From Eubacteriales bacterium (GTDB lineage Bacteria > Bacillota > Clostridia > Saccharofermentanales > UBA5734): a DNA stretch of 32,766 nt. Where the stretch lies: NCBI GenBank assembly GCA_028695145.1, contig JAQVJP010000016.1, positions 1 to 32,766 on the forward strand. The letters run 5' to 3'. The notes under the pieces are model-generated. The model saw only the letters and a list, made by a program, of their open reading frames with translations. It made no database searches and was not told the origin of the DNA. The position numbers were made by a program, and so were the translations under genes. Positions 1-8,395 of the stretch are shown in pieces (position 1 is the first letter of the stretch; the number at the start of each line of letters is the position of its first letter).

Positions 1-1521
1 CTTCGAGGATTGCGCCGCACAGCAGCAGAGGGTGGTGCCGATCCTGGGAACCGACTAACTTCAGAACAGGTTGTGCGAGAGTTTATTTACTATCAACAGT
101 ATATTTATTCAATTCATTTGCGTGCTGTAAATGGTATTGAATTCGATTCAGCCTTCGCGACAAACCCTATAGATGAAACAGTATATGATGGACTTGAGTA
201 TAATGAATACAGTCTTGATTTCAACACGCTGATTGATTACTCACACCGGAATCTCAATGTATTTTCAATTAACACCATAATTTATGATATACGCGACTTT
301 TCCACCGAGCTTGCCCGTATCAAAATTAATATCCCGGAAGAGGATGTCGCCGGCATTTACAATGACACTACTTTTACTACCAAAGGCAACTACTATATCA
401 TTAATCCATCAGGTACTATTGTCTCATCAACAGATCTGGATAGTGTCGGTGAGACACTCGGTACTGTTATGAACTATAGCGCTGGAAATATCGAGGAGAA
501 ATTTCAAAATCAGGAAGGGTACATCGATCTCAATATTGATCGTGAGGAATGGCATATTACCTGGAATGAACTGATATTTCCGGGCTGGGTGCTGATCAAT
601 ACAGTTTCTTTTACCGATTTATATGAAGATTACGCTCTGATTGAAACTGTTACCGTCGCGGCAGTTCTTGTCAGTCTGCTTATCTGTGTTTTCTTCATTA
701 TTTTCTTCACTGTCAAGGTTCTTGGGCCACTCAAGAAGCTGCGTGGCGCTATGTCAGAAATCGGTGAACAGAACTTCAAAATATCCTTGCCGGTCGAGGG
801 TAAGGATGAGATCTCAGAGCTGGCACGGCATTTCAATATCATGTCTGCTCAGCTGGACGGACTAATTAACGAAATATATACAGGTCAGATAAAACAGAGA
901 GAGGCTGAACTACGAGCTCTGCAGGCACAAATAAATCCGCATTTTCTCTATAATACGTTGGACACAATTTACTGGATGTGCCGGCTTGACGGTTCCGTTG
1001 AGGCGGCCGGATTGGTACAGAGCCTGTCTCGACTGTTTCGTCTGAGTCTCAACAGCGGCAACGAAGTTACAACAGTCAGACGCGAGGTGGAATTACTGCA
1101 GAACTATATCGACATTCAGAAAAAACGCTACGAGAACTCAATTAATTTTTCAATTAGTGTAGATGATGAACTGCTCGATTGCCAAACCGTCAAACTGGTA
1201 TTGCAGCCACTGGTTGAAAACGCCATAATACACGGAATTGAAGAGGGTGATGGTCAGGGCGAAATTCGAGTTGATATTCAACGTGAGGATGATAAACTTG
1301 TGTACCGTATCAAAGATGATGGTGCCGGTGTTGATGTTGATGAAATCAATCATTTGCTCAAGGAAGTCGGCAAGGATAACCGCGGCTTCGGTATCAGCAG
1401 TGTTCATGAGCGGATAAGACTTAACTTCGGTGAGCAATATGGAATTGAATTTGTAAGTGAACAAGAACATGGTACCGAAGTAATAGTAAGACAACCTTAT
1501 AAACCGGGAGGATTGGCCTGA
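1..1521 (+). CDS. YesM-like sensor histidine kinase (5' partial)
   Basis: Membrane sensor kinase of the LytS/YesM type (His_kinase PF06580 plus HATPase_c) that should phosphorylate the response regulator encoded next. The reading frame is open to base 1, so the TTG at 10 is not a credible start; the first transmembrane helix and true start lie outside the window. Visible parts in order: an extracytoplasmic sensor region of about 210 residues; one transmembrane helix (AAVLVSLLICVFFIIFF); a HAMP linker (GPLKKLRGAMSEIGEQNF); an H-box INPHFLYNT, whose His codon is at 940-942; an N-box (LQPLVENAIIHGI); and G-boxes (DDGAGVD, GFGISSVHERI). The stop overlaps the next start by one base (TGATG), so the two are translationally coupled. 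YesM/YesN pairs commonly control nearby carbohydrate transporters, but none is visible here. The family call is firm and the ligand unknown. Confidence 0.93.
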   Translation, partial: LRGLRRTAAEGGADPGNRLTSEQVVREFIYYQQYIYSIHLRAVNGIEFDSAFATNPIDETVYDGLEYNEYSLDFNTLIDYSHRNLNVFSINTIIYDIRDFSTELARIKINIPEEDVAGIYNDTTFTTKGNYYIINPSGTIVSSTDLDSVGETLGTVMNYSAGNIEEKFQNQEGYIDLNIDREEWHITWNELIFPGWVLINTVSFTDLYEDYALIETVTVAAVLVSLLICVFFIIFFTVKVLGPLKKLRGAMSEIGEQNFKISLPVEGKDEISELARHFNIMSAQLDGLINEIYTGQIKQREAELRALQAQINPHFLYNTLDTIYWMCRLDGSVEAAGLVQSLSRLFRLSLNSGNEVTTVRREVELLQNYIDIQKKRYENSINFSISVDDELLDCQTVKLVLQPLVENAIIHGIEEGDGQGEIRVDIQREDDKLVYRIKDDGAGVDVDEINHLLKEVGKDNRGFGISSVHERIRLNFGEQYGIEFVSEQEHGTEVIVRQPYKPGGLA

Positions 1522-3149
1522 TGAGCTATCAAATTTTAATAGTAGATGACGAACCAATCATCAGGAAAGGCATAATGGCCTCAATTAATTGGCAACAGGA
1601 GGACGTTAACTTCTGTGGTGAAGCCTCTAACGGCAAAGAAGCGCTTGAGCTTATACCTGAGCTGCGTCCAGATATTATCATCACGGATATCCGTATGCCG
1701 ATTATGGATGGATTGAAACTGGTAAAAGAAGTTCGTCAGAATTATCCCTCCATGCGCATTATCATTCTCAGCGGCTATGACGATTTCGAGTACGCTCAGC
1801 AAGCGATTCAGTCCGGTGTCGAAAGCTATCTGCTTAAGCCTGTTGGAGCGGAACAACTAATAATTGAAGTACGTCAGCTGATAGAACGAATAAAAGTCGA
1901 TAGAGCCCGTATCCAGTCCGAGGAACGCAATATGAAGCTGATTCGCGAGCACTATCAGAGCCTCAAACGTGCTTATTCCGACGATCTGCTGCGCGGACGT
2001 TTTCAAGATATGGAACAACTGCATAATCAGGCAACTGCCCTGGGGCTTGACATCGGTGCTGATGCCTGGTTGGCGATTGTCTTTAGTATTGATGATTTTC
2101 TACTCTGGTCAGAAATGGAGAGTGAGCTTGATCAGGACTCACTTCGTTATCTGGTTTTGAATATCATCGAAGAAGTTTTACAAGGCGAGAGCAAGGCCTT
2201 CGGTGTTATGGGCGACCTTGACCAGTTGATAGCTTTTGCCGGTGTTTCTGAGAACAGTATGTCAATAGATCAAGTTAAGCTAAGGTTTGATGGCAGATTA
2301 CAAGAAATTCAGCAGCATGTAGAACGATATTTGAATTGTACTCTGACCATCGGCGTCGGTCGACCGGTGCATCAACTGACAGAAATCGCTGTATCCTGGA
2401 AGCAGGCAGCAAGTTCGGTCAGACAGAAGGCTTATCTGGGCAAGAATTCGTTAATTTACTACCGCGATGAATTTGATTCAAGTGAAAGTATCAGTGAATA
2501 CCCCAGCGAGAGCGAACGTCAGATTATAGCTCATCTGCGACTGGCAGACCGTCAGGCCATGTGCGATGCGGTTAGTGACTACTTCGCGGTTCTTAGAGAA
2601 AATAGAGCAGGAATCGCTGTCTACCGCAGGCATTGCCAGCGTCTTCTACTGATGTCAGTTGGCGGACTTGAGGATTCCGGCATTACATCGCGCAGTCTGC
2701 ACCAAGAACAAAACAATACAGCCAATCGCCTGAACCAGCTGGAAACAGCAGATGATTTTGAGAGTACACTTTGTGATTTTTTCGACTTTCTGCTGACACT
2801 GGTAGCTGAGAGTAAAGAAGAGCGCTATACCGGCTTCGTTCGCACAACAATGGATTATGTGCGAGATCATTATCAGGAAGAGCTCTCGTTGACTACACTT
2901 GCTCAGGCCATCCATATTACGCCCAATTATCTCAGCAAACTATTTAAGAAGGAGACTGGCACAAATTTTGTCGATTGGCTGAATCAGTACAGAGTTGAAA
3001 TGGCAAAAGACCTGCTTATTAGCCATCCCGAGCTCAAAGGCTACGAGATCGCTGAACAAACAGGCTTCCACGACTATAAATATTTCACATATGTATTTAA
3101 AAAATTTGCCAAAACAACGCCGATGGAGTTCCGATCTGAGAAAATTTGA
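1521..3149 (+). CDS. YesN-like response regulator, REC + AraC-type HTH
   Basis: DNA-binding partner of the kinase upstream. The N-terminal receiver domain (about residues 1-120) has the acidic pair D9/D10, the phospho-acceptor D56 in DIIITDIRMP and K106 in YLLKPVG. A central region of about 300 residues, typical of YesN proteins, follows. The last 100 residues form an AraC/XylS double helix-turn-helix (SLTTLAQAIHITPNYLSKLFKKE and the second helix pair around EIAEQTGFHDYKYFTYVFKK). The length of 542 aa is normal for the family. The gene ends 12 bp from the convergent LacI-family gene, with no terminator visible in that gap. The target genes probably lie upstream of the window, or could include the adjacent polyol operon; that is only inference from position. 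Confidence 0.93.
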   Translation: MSYQILIVDDEPIIRKGIMASINWQQEDVNFCGEASNGKEALELIPELRPDIIITDIRMPIMDGLKLVKEVRQNYPSMRIIILSGYDDFEYAQQAIQSGVESYLLKPVGAEQLIIEVRQLIERIKVDRARIQSEERNMKLIREHYQSLKRAYSDDLLRGRFQDMEQLHNQATALGLDIGADAWLAIVFSIDDFLLWSEMESELDQDSLRYLVLNIIEEVLQGESKAFGVMGDLDQLIAFAGVSENSMSIDQVKLRFDGRLQEIQQHVERYLNCTLTIGVGRPVHQLTEIAVSWKQAASSVRQKAYLGKNSLIYYRDEFDSSESISEYPSESERQIIAHLRLADRQAMCDAVSDYFAVLRENRAGIAVYRRHCQRLLLMSVGGLEDSGITSRSLHQEQNNTANRLNQLETADDFESTLCDFFDFLLTLVAESKEERYTGFVRTTMDYVRDHYQEELSLTTLAQAIHITPNYLSKLFKKETGTNFVDWLNQYRVEMAKDLLISHPELKGYEIAEQTGFHDYKYFTYVFKKFAKTTPMEFRSEKI

Positions 3150-3161
3150 GAGAATTTGATT

Positions 3162-4220
3162 TTATATTTTCATTTTTGCTATTGAGCTACCTTGAGTCAG
3201 TTTTCCCGCCAACATTATTTCTCTTTTTGGTATCATATCCGCATCTGATCCGTATATCGAACTCTTGCCGGAGTCAGATTTGTTATTGGCTGTAAGTCTG
3301 CCAAGCAGCAGTTTCGCGGCCTGTTCACCTATTTGCTGTACCGGCTGCAGTGCCATAGTAAGCTCGGGCTTGATTAGAGTTGACATATCCAAACCATCGA
3401 AACCGACAAAAGACAAATCTCCGGGAATCCTGAGACCGGCTCTGTTAATGGCCATTATCGCGCCGATAGTGGTCTCGTAATTAGTAGCCAGCACAGCGGT
3501 CGGCGGTTCTGTTAGAGACATCAGCTTCTCAAGTGACTTATATCCGCCTTCAAGACTATAATCGCTGAAGCTTATGCAGTCAGAGGCTACTTGCGTGTTA
3601 TCTGCCTCATATGCTTCATAATATCCACTAAGACGCTGTTTGGTTGTGTAAATATCCTCCGGTCCGCAGATTACACCAATCCGCTGATGTCCGGCTCGCA
3701 GCAGCTCGGTTGTAGCAGCTTTTGCCAATGTCATATTGTCTACAAGAACGCTGTCGGCAGCAATATCGGGCAATGGCCGATCTACAAGAATTAGAGGTAT
3801 CCCGGCAGCAAGAGCCATTCGTGCGGCAACTGAAGAGCTTGATGAAGGCATCATGATGACCCCATCCACCTGTTTTTCCAGTAAAAAAGCCATTTTACGC
3901 TCTTCCTGTTCCGGTCTTCCCTGACAGTCACAGATCAAGGTGCTGAAATCCTCACGGCTCAATTCATCCTCAATAGCGGAGATCATATCCATACAGAAAA
4001 TCATCCTGACACTTGGTATCAACACTCCTATACTCTTGGTACGCCTGGTCTTAAGACCCCTGGCCATTGTGTTCACACGATAGTCAAGCTGCCTGATTGC
4101 TTCCTCAATAGCGACACGATTAGCATCTATAACATGACCGCCATTAATATATTTAGATACTGTCGCGATTGATAAATTAGCCATGCGGGCGACATCTTTG
4201 ATAGTTGCAGCCATTTTCAA
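3162..4220 (-). CDS. LacI-family transcriptional regulator
   Basis: Sugar-responsive repressor with an N-terminal LacI helix-turn-helix (TIKDVARMANLSIATVSKYI, near residues 6-25) and a periplasmic-binding-protein-like effector domain (SIGVLIPSVR, GVIMMPSSSS, LSFVGFDGLD, PELTMALQPVQQIGEQAAKLL). It is the last gene of the polyol operon, 9 bp after the GatZ-family gene, which suggests autoregulation together with the enzymes. The start is uncertain: TTG at 4220 has an AAGGA site 6 bases upstream, whereas the ATG two codons later (4214) is 12 bases from it; the TTG is taken here. A fitting palindromic operator lies in the operon promoter at 8206-8219. The inducer is unknown, but the neighbours suggest a hexitol or ketohexose derivative. 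Confidence 0.92.
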   Translation of the reverse strand: MKMAATIKDVARMANLSIATVSKYINGGHVIDANRVAIEEAIRQLDYRVNTMARGLKTRRTKSIGVLIPSVRMIFCMDMISAIEDELSREDFSTLICDCQGRPEQEERKMAFLLEKQVDGVIMMPSSSSSVAARMALAAGIPLILVDRPLPDIAADSVLVDNMTLAKAATTELLRAGHQRIGVICGPEDIYTTKQRLSGYYEAYEADNTQVASDCISFSDYSLEGGYKSLEKLMSLTEPPTAVLATNYETTIGAIMAINRAGLRIPGDLSFVGFDGLDMSTLIKPELTMALQPVQQIGEQAAKLLLGRLTANNKSDSGKSSIYGSDADMIPKREIMLAGKLTQGSSIAKMKI

Positions 4221-4229
4221 CGCCCGTCC

Positions 4230-5549
4230 TTATTTGCTATCCGGAATAACAGCATAGAGATATTCATCAATATAATGACCAATATGTTCCATTATTAATT
4301 GTTCAGGAGCCGCACTTATTCGACCGGCTCTATGCGCCTGATAAGACCAAGGCATGTACTGGCTGAGGATCGAAAGCGGAATCTTATTTTGTGACATATT
4401 GGTAAACAGACGTCTTATAGAAGCATCCACTTCCGGATCAGGCAGATAATAACGTGCTCTGTCAGAGAAGCTGTAAGCCCTGGCAAAAGCCAGCTGCTTT
4501 GAATCTCCGTGATAATGCTTCTGCCAGTTGCCGGGATTTGCCAGCATCTGTTTCTCAAGAACAGCTCTGAAATCAGATAGACCGCCGGGGGCATCTTCGG
4601 CAGTCAACAGTTCACGCTCGATTGCTTCGAGGGCGAACAACGCCTCGCGCAAAGCAAACGTCAGCGCAGGACCTACTTTGAGAATCGCTATGCCATCTTC
4701 AACCATTTCGCGCAGACCTTGTGGTGTCTGATAATCTGTGGAATGTCCTTCAAAAACACCCTGTTGCCAATCCTTAAGAGAAGCTGTCAGTTCAGCAGCT
4801 TTTTTTCTGTCATATTCATGAACTTCACTATCACCAAATTCAACGCCGGGCTGTACTACCAGACCGATTACGCGTTCCCAGGCTGAATCAAGACCAAGAC
4901 TGCGGAATTTATCTTCAAAAGTGGTCAATGTTGTCCGGCAATCCTCAGGAGTAGTAACGCTAATACTCTCTTCAGCTGACTGCGCGCCACCGGGTATCGG
5001 AACTTCACTGCCAATGATATAAACAGGCTGCTCAACTTCAGGCTTAACCTTCTTAAGTTCCTGCCAGGTATCTTCCGCCACCTTGCATAATCTGGCGCCG
5101 CGAGCCGCGATAACCTCATCAGACAATCTCGCATGCTGGTCATCATCTGCCAGACGCATTGATGTATCAAGATGAATTTTTGTAAATCCCGCAAGAACGT
5201 ATTGGCGTACCAGTTCATCAGCATAGGCCATGGCTTGTTCCTCAGACTGAGAAGTTCTGGTCAGAGGACCCAGATGGTCACCTCCAAGAATCAAACGTTC
5301 TTTTGGGAAACTCATCTCATCTGCCAAGTTGTAAACATAGGCAGCGAAGTCAGCCGGCTTCATACCTGTATAACCACCGTTTTGGTCAACCTGATTAGCT
5401 GTTGCCTCAATCAAAGCTGGCTGATCGCAAGCAAGAGCTCTCTGCAGCACAGATCTCAGTACAATCTCATTTGCTGTACAGGCAGAATAAATGCCAACGG
5501 CCTGCCCCTGTTTCTGCTTACGAACCATATCAATCATCAAACTACTCAT
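4230..5549 (-). CDS. gatZ: GatZ/KbaZ family protein (PF08013), possible tagatose-6-P 4-epimerase
   Basis: Member of PF08013, long annotated as the non-catalytic subunit of class II D-tagatose-1,6-bisphosphate aldolase. Family motifs are plain: IEATANQVDQNGGYTGMKPADF, LILGGDHLGP and FTKIHLDTSM all align with E. coli GatZ/KbaZ from memory. The length (439 aa) is normal. No catalytic GatY/KbaY-type aldolase is present in the window, so the aldolase-subunit role is doubtful. A PF08013 member in Agrobacterium was shown to be a D-tagatose-6-phosphate 4-epimerase producing fructose-6-P, and that activity fits this operon better. It has a strong ribosome site (GGAGG) and lies 15 bp after the dehydrogenase. 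Family assignment is sure; the reaction is inferred. Confidence 0.85.
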   Translation of the reverse strand: MSSLMIDMVRKQKQGQAVGIYSACTANEIVLRSVLQRALACDQPALIEATANQVDQNGGYTGMKPADFAAYVYNLADEMSFPKERLILGGDHLGPLTRTSQSEEQAMAYADELVRQYVLAGFTKIHLDTSMRLADDDQHARLSDEVIAARGARLCKVAEDTWQELKKVKPEVEQPVYIIGSEVPIPGGAQSAEESISVTTPEDCRTTLTTFEDKFRSLGLDSAWERVIGLVVQPGVEFGDSEVHEYDRKKAAELTASLKDWQQGVFEGHSTDYQTPQGLREMVEDGIAILKVGPALTFALREALFALEAIERELLTAEDAPGGLSDFRAVLEKQMLANPGNWQKHYHGDSKQLAFARAYSFSDRARYYLPDPEVDASIRRLFTNMSQNKIPLSILSQYMPWSYQAHRAGRISAAPEQLIMEHIGHYIDEYLYAVIPDSK

Positions 5550-5564
5550 TGTATCCTCCAGAAA

Positions 5565-6611
5565 TCAATCATTTGTCAATAGGATTTTCCCTTTAACAGC
5601 GCCGGGTATACGATACATGTCAAAAGCATCGGCGATATTGGCCAGAGGCATTCTCTTAAACACCATGCTATCCTCAAGACGCAGCTCACCTGTACCGAAA
5701 TAATGGGCTGTCAGAGTCCATTCACGCCCGGGGAACGGAGCTGAGTAACTCATCCATGAACCAGTCACCTTAAACTCGCGTCGGTTCATCTTCTCCCAGA
5801 GCTCAGCACTGAACTCAACAGGTCTGGTAGGTGTGCCGATACAGCAGAATGTACCTTTACCTGCGGTAAGATCGAAACCCATCTTGATGGTTACAGGCTG
5901 GCCTGCGGTTTCAAAAACGAAATCAAAACCTCTGCCATTTGTCAGTGCCATTGCCTGTTCCAGATAATCACTATCTTTTGTATTGATAGTATTAGCTGCT
6001 CCCAGTCTCGAAGCAAGAGCCAGACGATCATCATCAATATCGAACACGGTTACACTTCTGGCGCCAAGGATATTAGCCCATTGCATAGCCAGAATACCGA
6101 TATTACCCCCGCCAAGAACAGCAACATCTGTCGCTCCGCGAAAATCAGCCTGGAACAAGCCATGAAGAGCAACTGTAGCCGGCTCAAAAAGGGCACCTTG
6201 CTCGAAGGTTACATTTTCATTAAAAACAATTGCATTGCGTTCAGGCAACTCTACATACTCGGCAAAAGCTCCCGGCTGTCTGGAGCCGACAAAACCATAA
6301 TGGCGGCATAGAGCGTAATTACCTTTTTGACAGTCTTCACATTTAAGGCAAGGCATAAGAGGGGCTCCGGCCACACGATCTCCTACCTTGATTGTTTCAA
6401 CACCTTCACCTACTTCAACGACTTCTCCGGCAAACTCATGTCCGAGAATAACCGGATAAAAATGTGCGGCATCACCCAAAACACGCGGCAAATCACTGCC
6501 ACAAATACCACAAACACGCATGCGAACTTTTACCATGCCTGCACCTGGTGTAAAATCAGGCCAATCCGCATATCTGATATCATCCTTGGCGTACAGTACT
6601 CCAGCTTTCAT
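5565..6611 (-). CDS. gatD: GatD-like zinc-dependent polyol dehydrogenase (MDR family)
   Basis: Medium-chain NAD-dependent alcohol dehydrogenase resembling galactitol-1-phosphate 5-dehydrogenase. Catalytic-zinc ligands are seen at C37 (GICGSDLPR) and H58/E59 (LGHEFAGE). The structural zinc site is complete at C88, C91, C94 and C102. The Rossmann loop is VLGGGNIG, followed by an acidic residue (VFDIDDD) that favours NAD over NADP. GatD-like signatures are GSDLPR, HFYPVILGHEF and GSWMSYSAPFPGREW. It lies 11 bp after the kinase gene and has a good GAGGT site. It would oxidise a hexitol or hexitol phosphate to the ketose. Because a sugar kinase is in the same operon and no PTS genes are seen, an unphosphorylated polyol such as galactitol or altritol is possible. 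The exact substrate cannot be read from the sequence. Confidence 0.85.
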   Translation of the reverse strand: MKAGVLYAKDDIRYADWPDFTPGAGMVKVRMRVCGICGSDLPRVLGDAAHFYPVILGHEFAGEVVEVGEGVETIKVGDRVAGAPLMPCLKCEDCQKGNYALCRHYGFVGSRQPGAFAEYVELPERNAIVFNENVTFEQGALFEPATVALHGLFQADFRGATDVAVLGGGNIGILAMQWANILGARSVTVFDIDDDRLALASRLGAANTINTKDSDYLEQAMALTNGRGFDFVFETAGQPVTIKMGFDLTAGKGTFCCIGTPTRPVEFSAELWEKMNRREFKVTGSWMSYSAPFPGREWTLTAHYFGTGELRLEDSMVFKRMPLANIADAFDMYRIPGAVKGKILLTND

Positions 6612-6622
6612 AATTCAATACC

Positions 6623-8149
6623 TCACTTATTTTTCAAGTCAGCCAGCTTATGCATGGCGTCCTTAAGACTCGGATATAATGATTCGTATATTTCATAATA
6701 TGGTTCATAGGCATCATGTTTATCCATGTCTGGCTGATGACGACGCTGAATGCTAACAGTCATGTCTACGGCTTGTTCATAGGATTTATAAACTCCAGCG
6801 CCCACACCGGCAACCATAGCCGCACCCCAGGTGGTAGCTGTATCAGCAGAGGGCACAACAAATTCTGTGCCTGTAATATCAGCTTTTATCTGAGTCCAGA
6901 TACGAGAATTTGCGGCACCGCCCATTGCTCTGAACTCGGATATCTCAGCACCAACTTCTCTTGCTATTCTGACATTATGTTCAAGCGCGAAAGCTGTGCC
7001 TTCAAGAATAGATCTGATAAGATCACCACGTTTCTTATCGTAACCAAGACCAAAAAACACACCCTGAGCCTTGGCATCCCAAATCGGACTTCTCTCACCG
7101 GCCATATATGGAAGATAGATTAATCCACGACTGCCAAGTGGAGATTCTGAGGCCTCATCATCCATAACAATAAACGGAGATAAGCTATTTTCACGACCGA
7201 TCTGCTCTTCGGCAGCGCCAAGCTCACGCGAAAACCAGGCAAGAGTTCCACCGCCGCCAACCGTACCACCCTGCAGCAGCCATTGACCCGGAACAAGATG
7301 AGGACTTAATATCAGCTGCGGATGTGCCAATGCGCTATCGACACAAATTGACATACCGCCTGCCTGGCCACCCTGCTCCTGAGTCTGTCCAGGTTTACAG
7401 ACACCTGCACCAAGAGTCCCACAGGCAGCGTCGAGACCACCTGCAACTACAGGTGTCCCCTGCTTAAGTCCGGTCTGTGCGGCAGCAAGCTCTGTAACCT
7501 TCCCAACGACAGCATCTGAAGGTACAAGTTCCGGCAATAAACGCGTCTCTATTTCCAGATCACGTGCCAGGTCATAATCATATTCAAGCTTAGCTTCATT
7601 GAAAAAATGCCAAGCATAACCTTGAGAATAATCATGCGTAACAGCACCGGTAAGTCTATAAGCTATAAAGGCGTTACTGCCAAGTATTTTGTCAGTTTTT
7701 AAAATCAAATCTGGATGATTCTTCTGCAGATACAGCAGCTTAGGCGTTACATAGCTCGGTTTGAATGGATTTCCGGAAACCGCGAAAATTCGCTCAGCAC
7801 CAATTTTCGCTTCCGTTTCTGCTGCCAGCTGATCCGCACGGGTGTCCATCCAAATCGGGTTTCTGGCCAGCACATTACCCTCGCTGTCAATTGGAATACA
7901 AGACCAGCTCTGTCCGTCAATACCAACAGCGGCTATAGTCGAGACATCAACTCCACGGTCAATAATATCACGAATTCCGACGCATACAGCGTCCCACCAG
8001 TCATTTACATCCTGCTCCACATGTCCCGGTTTGGGATGATAAACAGGATAGTCCTGTGTACTTGAGGCAATGACACTACCATTATCGGCATTAAAAGCAG
8101 CTATTTTGCAAGCTGAAGTACCGATATCAATACCAAGTAAAACTACCAT
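6623..8149 (-). CDS. FGGY-family carbohydrate kinase (xylulokinase-like)
   Basis: ATP-dependent sugar kinase of the FGGY family. The start is taken at the ATG at 8149 (508 aa), not the longer ORF start, because a GAGGTG site lies 6 bases upstream and the protein then begins with the family phosphate-binding motif (LLGIDIGTSACK). Further motifs: AVGIDGQSWSCIPID, WMDTRADQ, the catalytic-Asp loop GGLDAACGTLGAG, the adenosine-binding region EFRAMGGAANSRIWTQIKAD and the C-terminal TTWGAAMVAG. It is the first gene of the operon, directly behind the LacI-type operator and promoter. By homology it could act on xylulose. With a GatD-like dehydrogenase and a PF08013 protein downstream, D-tagatose or a related ketose is a reasonable alternative. 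Substrate specificity is open. Confidence 0.88.
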   Translation of the reverse strand: MVVLLGIDIGTSACKIAAFNADNGSVIASSTQDYPVYHPKPGHVEQDVNDWWDAVCVGIRDIIDRGVDVSTIAAVGIDGQSWSCIPIDSEGNVLARNPIWMDTRADQLAAETEAKIGAERIFAVSGNPFKPSYVTPKLLYLQKNHPDLILKTDKILGSNAFIAYRLTGAVTHDYSQGYAWHFFNEAKLEYDYDLARDLEIETRLLPELVPSDAVVGKVTELAAAQTGLKQGTPVVAGGLDAACGTLGAGVCKPGQTQEQGGQAGGMSICVDSALAHPQLILSPHLVPGQWLLQGGTVGGGGTLAWFSRELGAAEEQIGRENSLSPFIVMDDEASESPLGSRGLIYLPYMAGERSPIWDAKAQGVFFGLGYDKKRGDLIRSILEGTAFALEHNVRIAREVGAEISEFRAMGGAANSRIWTQIKADITGTEFVVPSADTATTWGAAMVAGVGAGVYKSYEQAVDMTVSIQRRHQPDMDKHDAYEPYYEIYESLYPSLKDAMHKLADLKNK

Positions 8150-8197
8150 ATTAGACACCTCATCATGTTTATAAATTGGGGTTAATACTATATTCCC

Positions 8198-8227
8198 ATA
8201 ATAGCGCGAAACGTTTAGCTCTGTCAA
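8198..8227 (-). promoter_or_regulatory. Sigma-A promoter of the polyol operon
   Basis: On the minus strand a perfect -35 TTGACA (8222-8227) is followed by 18 bases and TATTAT (8198-8203). Transcription would start near 8190, giving a leader of about 40 nt to the kinase ATG. It lies behind the secF terminator, so the operon has its own promoter. Confidence 0.85.
8206..8219. promoter_or_regulatory. LacI-type operator inside the promoter spacer
   Basis: GCGAAACGTTTAGC is a 14-bp near-perfect palindrome with the central CG step typical of LacI/GalR-family operators; only one base pair breaks symmetry. It sits wholly between the -35 and -10 boxes, so a bound repressor would block RNA polymerase. 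The LacI-family protein encoded last in this operon is the natural ligand. Confidence 0.8.
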
Positions 8228-8291
8228 CGGCAGAAGAGAATACACCAGACCGGATAAATGTCATAGACTGATTGTTCGTGTTGCGGCATAG

Positions 8292-8324
8292 CAAAAAACC
8301 GCACCGGGATTCTCCCGATACGGT
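8292..8324 (-). terminator. Intrinsic terminator after secF
   Basis: Read on the minus strand, CCG and CGGGA pair with TCCCG and CGG around a GAA loop, with a small internal bulge. A run of six T follows (8293-8298). It lies about 70 bp after the secF stop and separates secDF from the polyol operon. Confidence 0.8.
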
Positions 8325-8395
8325 CTCTTTAAACATACTATACTGCTTTCTTATTCAATTTAGACGATCAACATTAGACGATCAACACGTTAAAA

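Noticed and set aside
1150-1557. 135-aa minus-strand ORF across the kinase/regulator junction
   Set aside because: Opposite the conserved HATPase and receiver motifs, no ribosome site and no family resemblance.
3150-3161. Terminator between the convergent response regulator and LacI gene
   Set aside because: The 12-bp gap and adjacent bases contain no GC-rich inverted repeat.
8150-8245. N-terminal extension of the FGGY kinase in the ORF track
   Set aside because: It would cover the -10 box, operator and transcription start; the ATG at 8149 has the ribosome site.
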